A DNA stretch of 56,304 bases from CAYOHR01 sp964512145. GTDB taxonomy: Bacteria; Bacteroidota; Bacteroidia; Flavobacteriales_G; JALEGO01. Every line of letters starts with the position of its first letter. Within the stretch, counting starts at the first letter, position 1. The stretch is from assembly GCA_964512145.1 (NCBI GenBank), contig CAZEIM010000018.1, positions 1-56,304 on the forward strand, in the 5' to 3' direction. Of the stretch, positions 26,026 through 34,825 are shown in pieces. The position numbers and the translations under genes are program-made. Below the pieces are notes generated by a model. The model was not told the origin of the DNA, did not search any database, and worked only from the letters and a program-made list of their open reading frames with translations.

Positions 26026-26942
26026 ATGGCAGTTAAAAAACAAATTTCAGAAAATTCAAGCACTAGAATTTCAGTGTTAAAAACATATAAGCTATTTATA
26101 GACGGCAATTTCCCAGAACAGAATCGGGAAGATATTACACTTTAAAAAACTCAAAAGAAAAAAACATTGCTAATGTTTGCTTGGGGTCGAGGAAAGATTT
26201 TAGAAATGCCGTGGTTGCTGCCCGAAAAGCTCAACCGGCATGGAATGGAAAAACAGCCTATAATAAAAGTCAAATTATTTATCGCATAGCCGAAGTATTA
26301 GAATCCAGAAAAACTTCTTTTATAGAAGAATGTATACAAATGGGACTAACTAAACTAAATGCAGAAGCAGAAGTACTAAAAAGCATTGATAGATTGGTAT
26401 ACTTTGCCGGTTGGTGCGACAAATATCAACAAGTATTCAGTAGCGTAAACCCTGTAGCAAGTAGTCATTTTAACTTTTCGGTATACGAACCTATGGGCGT
26501 TGTTACGCTTATAGCTCCTCAAGATAGTCCTTTATTAGGCTTTATTTCATGTGTAATTCCTGTTATTTGCGGAGGAAATACTGCGGTTGTTTTAGCATCG
26601 GAGAAATTTCCTTTATCTTCCATTAGTTTTGCAGAAGTACTGAATGCATCTGACGTTCCTGCCGGAGTCATTAATATAATTACAGGAACCTCTAGCGAAT
26701 TATTATCTCATTTTGCCAACCATATGGATGTAAATGCAATCATCTATTCAGGGAAAGAAGATGGAGATAAACGAAAAATTCAACAATTGGCCACCGAAAA
26801 CTTAAAACGAGTTGTGTTTTATACCTCTGATTTTTATAAAACAGAAGCCTGTGAAAATCCATACATGATTTTAGATACCCAAGAGGTTAAAACTACTTGG
26901 CATCCCATTGAAAATATTGGAGTAGGAGGTAGTAAATATTAA
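26026..26942 (+). pseudogene. Truncated non-catalytic ALDH paralogue, one-base frameshift
   Basis: The frame opens with ATG 26026 (MAVKKQISENSS), reads KLFIDGNFPEQNRED and stops at 26145. One base inserted in the C-run near 26112 would restore FIDGNFPRTESGRYYTLKN, the standard ALDH N-terminus, which continues in the adjacent frame to 26942 (about 305 residues in all). The recovered protein has the NAD-binding half (FSVYEPMGVVTLIAPQDSPL, CGGNTAVVLASEK, VPAGVINIITG) but ends at TTWHPIENIGVGGSKY without the Cys-containing catalytic domain. That architecture equals the second domain of ALDH16 and suggests a structural subunit of the preceding enzyme. Whether the frameshift is real or a sequencing error is undecided; the 253 residues after it show no other damage, which favours error or very recent loss. 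Confidence 0.75.
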
Positions 26943-26943
26943 T

Positions 26944-29337
26944 ATGAGATATTTTCTGATAGTTGGATTTTGCATATTTGCTAAATCACTTTTAAGTCAA
27001 AAAACGATTACCCAAACCATTCGAGGTAAAGTGGTAGATCAAGAAACGTTTGAGTCATTGCCGGGTGTAACCGTAATACTAAAAAATGATTCAACTCAAA
27101 TTACCGGTGTTGTAACCGATGAAAAAGGAAATTACATGTTGGAAAATGTTTTGATAGGTAAATATACCCTCCGATTCTCGTATATTGGATATAAAGAAAA
27201 ATACAGTACTATTGTTTTAACGAGTGCTAAAGAATATATTTTAGATATTTCATTAGAAGAAACAGCTATTGAAATGGCTGAAGTGGAGGTTACTGCTACA
27301 CGTCAAGGAGAGGTATTAAATGACATGGCCTTAATTAGTGCTCGACAATTTTCTGTAGAAGAAACGCAGCGATATGCCGGGAGCAGGGGTGATCCGGCTC
27401 GTATGGCATCTAACTACGCTGGAGTATTAGGTACCGATGATTCACGAAACGATATTGTAGTTCGGGGAAACTCCCCATTAGGGGTAATTTGGATGGTAGA
27501 AGGTGTTAATATTCCCAACCCTAACCACTTTTCCATTTCCGGTTCTCAAGGTGGACCCGTGAGTATTATTAACAATAAAATTATGGGGAACTCCGATTTT
27601 TTTGCAGGAGCATTTCCGGCAGAGTATGGGAATAGTATTTCGGGTATTTTTGATTTAAAACTGAGAAACGGGAATAACCGAAAACATGAGTTTAGTGCTC
27701 AATTGGGTTTTTTAGGCACAGAAGTGTTAGCCGAGGGACCAATATCCAAAGAAGAAGGTGCTTCATACATTGCCATGTATCGATATTCAACGATTGGATT
27801 GTTTAATGCCATAGGAATACCTATTGGAACCTCTGCTGTACCTAAATATCAGGATGCGGCATTTAAAGTTAATTTTCCCTACAAAAAAGGCAGTATTTCT
27901 TTTTGGGGCATAGGAGGTAATAGTTCTATTGATATTTTAATAAGTACACAAACCAAACCTTCGGTTGATTTATATGGTGAAAATGATCGCGATCAATATT
28001 TTAAAACAGGTATGGGTGTTGTAGGAATTACTTTACTTCGCTCATTTAACAATAAATCTTTCACAAAGCTTTCCTTGGCAACGTCTTTAGAATCGCAAAA
28101 AGCTACGCATAATTTTATAGCTCGACAAATTGATGCTAATGGTTTTTACCAAATTGATAGTATGTTTAAAATTTTAGATTATCGATTTGTTCAAGGCAAA
28201 AATTCTATTTCCTGGTTTTATAATCAAAAACTTGGATCAAATTGGGTGTTAAAAACAGGAATAAATACCGATCAGTATTTATTAAATTTAAAAGACAGTG
28301 TTTTTAACGATTATATATTGTCATGGAATAACCGATTTAATTACGAAGGAAGTTCTGTACTGGTTCAGCCGTATGTTCAAATAAAATACATGCTAAACTC
28401 CAACATCACTATAATGGGTGGATTACATGCACAATACTTTTCTTTAAATAATTCAAATTCGTGGTTTGAACCACGAATTAATGTTCGATGGCAACTCACT
28501 AAAACACAAATGCTCAGTTTTGGTATTGGAAAACACAGTCAACTACAGCCTATGTATACATATTTTCAACAAAAATGGGTAAATCCAGAACAACCCGTAT
28601 TACACAATATACATATGGATTTTAGTAAAAGTAATCATTATATTGTGGCATACGATCAGTTTTTTGCGCAAGGACTAAAATTTAAAACCGAAGTATATTA
28701 TCAGCAATTATACCAAATTCCTGTTGAAATTAATCCTTCCTCGTTTTCTATGATTAATATGGGCTCGGGTTTTGCACGTTTTTTTCCCGATTCTTTAAAA
28801 AACACAGGAACCGGAACAAATTATGGTATAGAATTTACCTTAGAAAAAGCCTTTCAATCATCCTTTTTTGTGTTACTTACCGGTTCGGTATACTCTTCAA
28901 AATACATTGGAAGTGATGGAATAGAAAGAAATACTTCATATAACGGTCGTTATGCTTTAAACTTTTTATTAGGTAAAGAAATTCGGTTAAACGAGCGATC
29001 TGTATTGTCTTTAGGCAGTAAAATTACTAGGGCTGGTGGTAGAAGATACGGATTAGTAGATTCTTTGGCTTCTAATATTGCCCGAGAAGTAATTTTTTTA
29101 GATGAACAATTTAATGAATTTCAGTTTAGGGACTATTTTCGATTTGATTTAAAAATAAATGTACTTATTAACAAGCCAAGATTGACCCACGAAATAGGTT
29201 TAGATTTAGTAAATGTGTTAAATACGCAAAATATCCTGAGCATAACATATGCGCCAGGAGCAAATAACGGCAGTAACTTTACCGAAAACTACCAACTGGG
29301 CTTTTTACCAATTTTTTATTATAAAATAGATTTTTAG
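26944..29337 (+). CDS. TonB-dependent receptor with N-terminal carboxypeptidase-like domain
   Basis: 797 residues: signal peptide (MRYFLIVGFCIFAKSLLSQ), a CarboxypepD_reg-like beta-sandwich (about 25-110: IRGKVVDQETFESLPGVTVI, FSYIGYKEKY), a plug domain (about 115-235, with RGNSPLGVIWMVEGVNIPNP and EYGNSISGIFDLKLRNGNN) and a 22-strand outer-membrane barrel. It imports an unknown ligand using TonB energy. It starts 1 base after the second ALDH stop and is therefore part of the deoC transcript; uptake of nucleosides, DNA breakdown products or aldehyde-yielding compounds would fit but is only inferred. No SusD partner is adjacent. Confidence 0.92.
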   Translation: MRYFLIVGFCIFAKSLLSQKTITQTIRGKVVDQETFESLPGVTVILKNDSTQITGVVTDEKGNYMLENVLIGKYTLRFSYIGYKEKYSTIVLTSAKEYILDISLEETAIEMAEVEVTATRQGEVLNDMALISARQFSVEETQRYAGSRGDPARMASNYAGVLGTDDSRNDIVVRGNSPLGVIWMVEGVNIPNPNHFSISGSQGGPVSIINNKIMGNSDFFAGAFPAEYGNSISGIFDLKLRNGNNRKHEFSAQLGFLGTEVLAEGPISKEEGASYIAMYRYSTIGLFNAIGIPIGTSAVPKYQDAAFKVNFPYKKGSISFWGIGGNSSIDILISTQTKPSVDLYGENDRDQYFKTGMGVVGITLLRSFNNKSFTKLSLATSLESQKATHNFIARQIDANGFYQIDSMFKILDYRFVQGKNSISWFYNQKLGSNWVLKTGINTDQYLLNLKDSVFNDYILSWNNRFNYEGSSVLVQPYVQIKYMLNSNITIMGGLHAQYFSLNNSNSWFEPRINVRWQLTKTQMLSFGIGKHSQLQPMYTYFQQKWVNPEQPVLHNIHMDFSKSNHYIVAYDQFFAQGLKFKTEVYYQQLYQIPVEINPSSFSMINMGSGFARFFPDSLKNTGTGTNYGIEFTLEKAFQSSFFVLLTGSVYSSKYIGSDGIERNTSYNGRYALNFLLGKEIRLNERSVLSLGSKITRAGGRRYGLVDSLASNIAREVIFLDEQFNEFQFRDYFRFDLKINVLINKPRLTHEIGLDLVNVLNTQNILSITYAPGANNGSNFTENYQLGFLPIFYYKIDF

Positions 29338-29365
29338 AAACGTATTAATTGGGTTTAGCACCACA

Positions 29366-29448
29366 TTAAGGCACATTTTCAAAGGATTGAGAGTTGAGCA
29401 AAGCGAAACGTAAAGACTTTGGTCACCCTAAGGGTGAATGTGCCTTAA
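29366..29448. repeat. Inverted-repeat element with an inner hairpin
   Basis: TTAAGGCACATT (29366-29377) and AATGTGCCTTAA (29437-29448) are perfect 12-base inverted repeats 59 bases apart. Inside the right end a second perfect hairpin, TCACCCT-A-AGGGTGA (29423-29437), competes for the same bases. No open frame is present. It could be a small mobile element (MITE-like), a structured RNA or an unusual terminator for the TonB receptor gene. The remaining bases of 29338-29618 show nothing I recognise. Confidence 0.5.
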
Positions 29449-29618
29449 CGTTTCAAAAATAATAAATGTTGCTTCTTTCCTACTAAGCAATTCATTTCAA
29501 AATTACCACAAATAACAAACCGAACAATATGTTTTAAATATTTTTCTTTTGCATTTAAAACTATTGGAGGTTTGTGTATGAGAAAAGTGATGCAAATTTA
29601 GCCTCACAGCAATATTTA

Positions 29619-30335
29619 TTATTTGGTGTTGGCAGATGTAAATACGCTTTTATCATCAAATAATCCATCTAATCCAGCGTTTAAATTAATAATCATGCTG
29701 TCATATATCCTCACTTTCTTTTTAAATTTAAATAAATCAGAAAGTTCTTTTCCTCCAAGTTTTTCAAGATCCGATTTAAATTTAGTATTCACCATTCCAC
29801 CAGAATGAAGTAATATATTTCTTATATAGCTGCAGAAACTTAATAATTTATAACAAGGACTCTTTCTAAAATCAGCTGCATCATTGAAAACATTAATTTT
29901 ATGATTTTCCTTTAAATAATGAGCCCAAGTATGAATATTAATACTTTTTTCAAGAGCAATAATGTCAAAAATATATTTTTTGACTTCCGCAATTGACTTA
30001 CAATCTATTATGTCTGAAATTTTAATGATCTTTTCGCTAGAAATAGATTTTGAATTCTTAGAAATGAGTTCATAAATGATCTCATACATAAAGAACTCTA
30101 AATTTGCTATTTGAGCAATAAATAAATGCTCCAATAAATTTTCTTGTTCTTTAAAAGCTGTTTTAAGTTTATATTTTTTATTGAGAACAGGATCATTAGT
30201 GAATTTTAATTCATCACAAACCGCGCTTAAATATGAAAGTGAAGAATAATAAGCAGCAAATTGCTTGTTTGTTCTTTTAACATTAAATTTAAAAGTCTCA
30301 ACAGATTTTAATTTAAGGTATTCTTCTCTTTTCAA
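29619..30335 (-). CDS. HEPN-like protein, possible toxin or defence RNase
   Basis: A 238-residue, all-helical, Lys-rich protein. Near 170 it has CSYIRNILLHSGGMV; R-x4-H (RNILLH) is the catalytic pattern of HEPN ribonucleases. Earlier EHLFIAQIANLEFFMYEIIY resembles the first HEPN helix. No signal peptide. I see no nucleotidyltransferase partner next to it. It stands alone between an inverted-repeat element and an integrase fragment, so it is probably an accessory gene brought in with a mobile element. A palindrome lies 27 bases upstream of its start. HEPN assignment is by motif only. Confidence 0.55.
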   Translation of the reverse strand: MKREEYLKLKSVETFKFNVKRTNKQFAAYYSSLSYLSAVCDELKFTNDPVLNKKYKLKTAFKEQENLLEHLFIAQIANLEFFMYEIIYELISKNSKSISSEKIIKISDIIDCKSIAEVKKYIFDIIALEKSINIHTWAHYLKENHKINVFNDAADFRKSPCYKLLSFCSYIRNILLHSGGMVNTKFKSDLEKLGGKELSDLFKFKKKVRIYDSMIINLNAGLDGLFDDKSVFTSANTK

Positions 30336-30361
30336 GCGAATTTATTTCTGCCAACATGTTT

Positions 30362-30380
30362 ATATCACCATTGGTGATAT
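30362..30380. promoter_or_regulatory. Palindrome upstream of the HEPN-like gene
   Basis: ATATCACCA-T-TGGTGATAT, a perfect 9-base inverted repeat with a single central base, 27 bases before the start codon. It looks like a dimeric repressor site; the binding protein is unknown. Confidence 0.45.
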
Positions 30381-30442
30381 TTTCCTTATATACCTCTGGC
30401 TGATTATTCCCAAAGTTAATAAAATATTTAATTCAAAAAATT

Positions 30443-30600
30443 TCATATTATAATTTTTAATCTCTCGGTGGGACTTACAATTTGCTGAATACTTTTGGTG
30501 CTAATGTATGTATAAATTTGAGTAGTTTTTGGTGAACTATGTCCCAATAAGGTTTGTATATAACGCAAATGGGTTCCATTTTCTAATAAATGAGTCTCAG
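30443..30600 (-). pseudogene. Tyrosine recombinase (integrase) C-terminal fragment
   Basis: The short frame contains THLLENGTHLRYIQTLLGHSS, then KTTQIYTYIS, the box II of phage/XerC-type tyrosine recombinases including the H-x-x-R-like, LLGH and nucleophile Tyr (IYTY) residues, and a normal C-terminal tail (SPTERLKIII). Everything upstream (core-binding and first catalytic boxes) is missing; the fragment begins next to the end of the SPFH gene. It marks a decayed mobile element, consistent with the HEPN-like gene beside it being foreign. Confidence 0.85.
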
Positions 30601-30614
30601 ATGGCTTAACCAAA

Positions 30615-31493
30615 CTATTTTGTTTCTCCAATCATATTTAACACCGAACCTTTACCATCGGTAATAATAGTTTTTGTATTTGGTGAGCTAGAAAGTTTAA
30701 TAAAAGCATCAATTTGATTCATTTTTAAAACGTTAGGCGTTAAACTGCTATTTAATAAATCATTGGCTTGTTTATTGGCTTTTGCTTCAATTTCAATACT
30801 TTTAGCCTTAGCTTCGGCCTCAATTTCCACGGTTTTAGCCCTTGCCTCGGCATGTATTATATTTGTTTTTTTAGCCCCTTCAGCCTCAATAATGAGTCGT
30901 TCCGCTTCCTTTTTTTGCCTATCTAATACAAATTCCATTCTTAAGGCTTCTTGTTCGGCTTCTAGTTTTGTTTCAATAGACTTGGTTAAACCAGCAGGAA
31001 GAGTAATGCTTTTAAGCAATACGGCTTCTATTGTAAAGCCTTTTTCTTCGCAAACCTCTGAGAGCCTTTTCTGAATTTCTTTTTCAATTTCATGTCGTTT
31101 AGCGCTATGCATATCTTTAGCAAAGTATCTAGAACAAACATCAGATGCTGCCGATCTAAAGACAGGTAAAATTAAGTTTTCTTCATACGATAATCCTGTT
31201 TCTTTTATGATTCTTGGGACATCTGCAGGCTTAATATGATATAGGATTGAGCTTTCTGAAATTATAGTTAAACCTTCTTTAGAGGGCAAATTTTCTTTTA
31301 TAGATAAATTCATGGTACGTACATTTACCCTTAAAACTTTGGTTACAAATGGGTTGTAAAATACTGGGCCAGGATTTTTTACTTTATCGTTAACTTTGCC
31401 TAATGTTCTTTTAAGACCCACTTGATGCGGCATTATGGTTGCACAACTTGTGAATAAAAAAAGCATGGTAGATAAATAAAAGACCTGTTTCAT
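30615..31493 (-). CDS. SPFH/prohibitin-family lipoprotein
   Basis: 292 residues. The signal MKQVFYLSTMLFLFTSC gives a lipidated Cys at 17. The SPFH (band 7) domain covers about 25-190: GPVFYNPFVTKVLRVNVRTM, KEGLTIISESSILYHIKP and SVCSRYFAKDMH-like segments. After it comes a long Ala/Glu/Lys coiled coil (about 180-245, EAEGAKKTNIIHAEARAKTV). Such prohibitin-like proteins form membrane rings that scaffold proteases or organise microdomains. It is probably expressed alone. The decayed integrase fragment abuts its 3' end, apparently without damaging it. Confidence 0.85.
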   Translation of the reverse strand: MKQVFYLSTMLFLFTSCATIMPHQVGLKRTLGKVNDKVKNPGPVFYNPFVTKVLRVNVRTMNLSIKENLPSKEGLTIISESSILYHIKPADVPRIIKETGLSYEENLILPVFRSAASDVCSRYFAKDMHSAKRHEIEKEIQKRLSEVCEEKGFTIEAVLLKSITLPAGLTKSIETKLEAEQEALRMEFVLDRQKKEAERLIIEAEGAKKTNIIHAEARAKTVEIEAEAKAKSIEIEAKANKQANDLLNSSLTPNVLKMNQIDAFIKLSSSPNTKTIITDGKGSVLNMIGETK

Positions 31494-31597
31494 AATAAAT
31501 TTAGTTTGATGAAATTTACATTTTTTTGTTTATATGTTTTTTTACAGCTTTTACTATTAACAATTATTAACACTATCTTTCCGGAAATTTTTTAATC

Positions 31598-32719
31598 ATG
31601 CAACTAGAGTTGCTATTGATAGTATTATTTGCGTTTGTACTAATTATAAACACTAGCTATTATTTTTTAATATGGTTTACATTAAAAAAACCAGAAACCG
31701 TACAAAAAGAAACCGATGAAATGCCTGTTTCAGTCATTATTTGTAGTAGAGATCACGGCTTCGAATTAAAAAGAAAACTTGAAAAAATTTTAATGCAACA
31801 GTACACAAACTATGAGGTTATAGTGTTAGATGATTTTTCAACAGATGATACCCGTGATATATTGCTCGATTTAAAAATTCAGTATCCATATTTAAAGCCA
31901 GTTTTTTTAAAAGATTTAAAAAAAGATCATGTGAGTAAAAAAGATGCGTTAACTACCGCCATTTTATTTTCGAAATATGATACACTTTTGTTTACCGATG
32001 CAGACTGTGAGCCTGTGTCTGAATATTGGATAAAATCTATGATTCAGCCATATAAAAATCCGAATACCGAAATTGTTTTAGGGTATGGAAAGTACGAAAA
32101 AACGAAAGGGTTTTTAAATTTATTAATACGATGGGATGCTTTTAGCATTGCTTTACAATACTTTACGTTTGCAAGATTAAAATTGCCCTACATGGGTGTA
32201 GGAAGAAACATTTCCTACAAAAAGCAACTTTTTTTAAAAAACAAAGGATTTTATAACCACTCAAAAATTGACTCGGGAGACGATGATTTATTTATTCAGC
32301 AAAATGCTCATGGAAAAAATACAGCTATTTTATACAACAAAGACTCCTTTACATCTTCAACTCCTAAATACAGCTGGAGATCATGGTTTCTTCAAAAAAC
32401 AAGACATGTTACAACCTCAACTCATTATAAATTTATACACAAACTTTTATTAAGCATATTAGCTTTTTTTAAATATGCCGAATTTTTATTATTGATATTT
32501 GTTACTATAGTTTTTATTCATGATATTATTATTTTACAAATTGTATATGGTTTGTATAGTTTAAAAGTATTATTCCAAATTTTATTTATATACAGGCCTG
32601 CAAAATATTTAGGAGAAAAAGATTTACCTAAATATTTGCTAATATTTGAAATATTGTTGCTTTTTATATATCCTTTGTTCATATTTGGTAAATATTTTGT
32701 AAAGCATAAACGCACATGA
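31598..32719 (+). CDS. Family 2 glycosyltransferase, membrane-bound
   Basis: 373 residues: one N-terminal membrane helix (about 4-28), a cytosolic GT2 domain with MPVSVIICSRDHGFELKRKL, the nucleotide-binding DDFSTDD, the DxD-type TDADCEP, and a YSWRSWFLQKTRH acceptor motif (the Q/RxxRW-like element), then two to three C-terminal membrane helices. Such enzymes make or modify cell-surface polysaccharide. Its last 4 bases overlap the sigma-factor gene (ATGA), so the run glycosyltransferase-sigma-rsmG is one operon. Confidence 0.9.
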   Translation: MQLELLLIVLFAFVLIINTSYYFLIWFTLKKPETVQKETDEMPVSVIICSRDHGFELKRKLEKILMQQYTNYEVIVLDDFSTDDTRDILLDLKIQYPYLKPVFLKDLKKDHVSKKDALTTAILFSKYDTLLFTDADCEPVSEYWIKSMIQPYKNPNTEIVLGYGKYEKTKGFLNLLIRWDAFSIALQYFTFARLKLPYMGVGRNISYKKQLFLKNKGFYNHSKIDSGDDDLFIQQNAHGKNTAILYNKDSFTSSTPKYSWRSWFLQKTRHVTTSTHYKFIHKLLLSILAFFKYAEFLLLIFVTIVFIHDIIILQIVYGLYSLKVLFQILFIYRPAKYLGEKDLPKYLLIFEILLLFIYPLFIFGKYFVKHKRT

Positions 32720-33342
32720 CAGAAGAAGATGACTTTGAATTAAACGAATCATTATCTTATAAAGCTAAAAGAGATTATAAGCTGATTAGAAAAGCCATCG
32801 ATGAAAAAGATCAAAGGTCTTATGCAGAGTTGATGGGTTACTATCGAGACTCTATCTACTTTATGATATTAAAAATGGTTAACAACAAAGACGATGCCGA
32901 TGATTTAACCATTGAGGCGTTTGGAAAAGCTTTTAAAAGACTACATCAATATACTCCTGATTTTGCATTTAGTACATGGTTGTTTAAAATTGCCAGTAAT
33001 AATTGTATTGACTTTTTAAGAAAAAAGAAAGCTCAAATACTATCTATAGACAAAACTTACGATGATGGAGAAGGTGGTGAGTTATCCATGGAGTTGGAAT
33101 CGGATGGTTTAGACCCTGAAGAAGAAGCTATAAAGGCTGAAAAAATTGCCGCTATGAGAGATGTTGTTTCTAAACTTAAACCCAGATATAGAAGATTAAT
33201 TGAATTGAGGTATTTTGAAGAACGTTCTTATGAAGAAATTGCTGAAGAATTAGCATTACCACTTGGAACAGTTAAAGCACAACTTCATAGAAGCAGAGAA
33301 TTTTTGCACAATGTGTTAAAAGGAGTTTCTGAAAATATTTAA
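32716..33342 (+). CDS. ECF-type RNA polymerase sigma factor
   Basis: 208 residues: sigma region 2 (about 45-110, DDADDLTIEAFGKAFKRLHQ and FSTWLFKIASNNCIDFLRKK) and region 4 (about 150-200, RRLIELRYFEERSYEEIAEE, LPLGTVKAQLHRSREFL). An acidic 30-residue extension precedes region 2. No anti-sigma gene is adjacent, so it may be constitutive. It is translationally coupled to the glycosyltransferase and lies 5 bases ahead of rsmG. Confidence 0.93.
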   Translation: MTEEDDFELNESLSYKAKRDYKLIRKAIDEKDQRSYAELMGYYRDSIYFMILKMVNNKDDADDLTIEAFGKAFKRLHQYTPDFAFSTWLFKIASNNCIDFLRKKKAQILSIDKTYDDGEGGELSMELESDGLDPEEEAIKAEKIAAMRDVVSKLKPRYRRLIELRYFEERSYEEIAEELALPLGTVKAQLHRSREFLHNVLKGVSENI

Positions 33343-33347
33343 TCCCC

Positions 33348-33974
33348 ATGTCGGAAGGGATTGAGTTGATAAAAAAATATTTTCCCGAATTATCTAGCGT
33401 AGCTTATCAGAAAATTGAGGAATTACAAGATTTATATGCTTTTTGGAATGAAAAAATAAATGTCATTTCAAGAAAAGATATGCCAAACTTTTATACTCAT
33501 CATGTTTTACATTCGTTAACCATAGCCGCATATTTTCAATTTAATAAATCGCACAGAATAATGGATGTGGGAACTGGTGGAGGGTTTCCCGGGATTCCAC
33601 TTGCTATACTTTTTCCCGAAACTTCTTTTTTATTGGTTGATTCAATTCAAAAAAAAACGCAGGTAGTTCAACAAGTTTGCGATGCACTGCAATTAAAAAA
33701 TGTTGAGGTAAAAAATAATAGAGCCGAAAATATTAAGGGATCCTATCATTATGTAGTGAGCAGGGCGGTTACTAGATTGCAAAATTTTATGCCTTGGATA
33801 CATGCATCTGTGTTGTGGGAAGAATCAAATTCGGGTGTGTTGTATTTAAAAGGCGGAGAAGTACAGGAAGAAATTGCAGAAATTAGTTCGTATAACGTAA
33901 ATGTGTATCATTTGAAAGAAAGGTTTTTTGAATCTTTTTTTGAAACAAAGAAGTTGTTGCATATTTTTAAATAA
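33348..33974 (+). CDS. rsmG: 16S rRNA (guanine527-N7)-methyltransferase
   Basis: 208 residues, normal length. RsmG methylates G527 of 16S rRNA. The SAM motif RIMDVGTGGGFPGIPLAILF (about 62-81), upstream TTHHVLHSL-like region (YTHHVLHSLT) and the later VVSRAVTRL segment are diagnostic. It follows the sigma-factor gene after 5 bases. Confidence 0.95.
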   Translation: MSEGIELIKKYFPELSSVAYQKIEELQDLYAFWNEKINVISRKDMPNFYTHHVLHSLTIAAYFQFNKSHRIMDVGTGGGFPGIPLAILFPETSFLLVDSIQKKTQVVQQVCDALQLKNVEVKNNRAENIKGSYHYVVSRAVTRLQNFMPWIHASVLWEESNSGVLYLKGGEVQEEIAEISSYNVNVYHLKERFFESFFETKKLLHIFK

Positions 33975-34024
33975 TATTTAGTGTACACTAATCCATAAAA
34001 AATGAATTTTTTAAATGTATTACA

Positions 34025-34823
34025 ATGAATTATATAATTAAAGGATGGTATATTTTAATCTGTAGTGCAATATTTACATCTTGTATCTCCAATAAAAAAA
34101 TAGTTTACTTACAGGATAAAACACAAAAAAAATCACATAATCCAAAAAGTGTTTGATCATTCGTTTGATGCAAGTTATAAAGATTTTGTGCTCGAGGAAG
34201 ACGATATACTTTCTGTGCAAATTAATCATATTTTATTATCTTCAAAATCAGCTAAAGCTGTAGAAACTGAAACGGATGTTTTAAGAGCTCCTACGCACAC
34301 CCATTTACACGGTTTTACCATAAATAAAGAAGGTTTTGTAGATTTACCTACCATAGGAAAAGTAAAGGTAAGTGGCCTAACCATACAACAAACTACTGAA
34401 GAAATAAGAAAAATTGCAGAAAAATATTATGCAGAACCAACGGTAAAAGTATTTTTAATAAATTTCTCCATCTCAGTTTTAGGAGAAGTAAATCAACCGG
34501 GCACATATAGTGTATTAGATAATCGGATAAATATATTTCAGGCTATCGGGATGGCAAATGATGCTAGTGATTATGCAAACCGTGGACAAGTTCGTATTTT
34601 ACGCTCACGCGGAGGAAAAAATCATATTATGCCTATCGATTTAACCGATGAGAATTTATTAAGCTCTGAATTTTTTTATTTGCATCCGGATGACGTAGTA
34701 CTAGTAAAACCCCTAAAACGCAAAAAATATTCCGGAAACGACTCTGCTGCGGTGTACAGGGGAATAAGTATTATGATGTCAATTTTAGCCCTTTCTATAA
34801 CGTTAGCCAGAACGTTTGATTAA
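34025..34823 (+). pseudogene. Polysaccharide export (Wza/SLBB) lipoprotein, split by a one-base slip in a poly-A run
   Basis: The frame from ATG 34025 gives a lipoprotein start (WYILICSAIFTSCISNKK, then IVYLQD, as in Bacteroidota Wza-like proteins) but stops at 34154 (TGA). The body continues one frame over from 34149 to 34823: the polysaccharide-export beta domain (GFTINKEGFVDLPTIGKVKV), an SLBB domain (SVLGEVNQPGTYSVLDNRIN) and a C-terminal membrane helix. Removing one A from the 8-A run at 34125-34132 joins the two into about 265 residues, the usual size. Polymerase slippage on the run could also produce some intact protein. The 34149 frame alone would lack signal and anchor. Neighbours are rsmG and rlmI. 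Confidence 0.8.
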
Positions 34824-34825
34824 AC

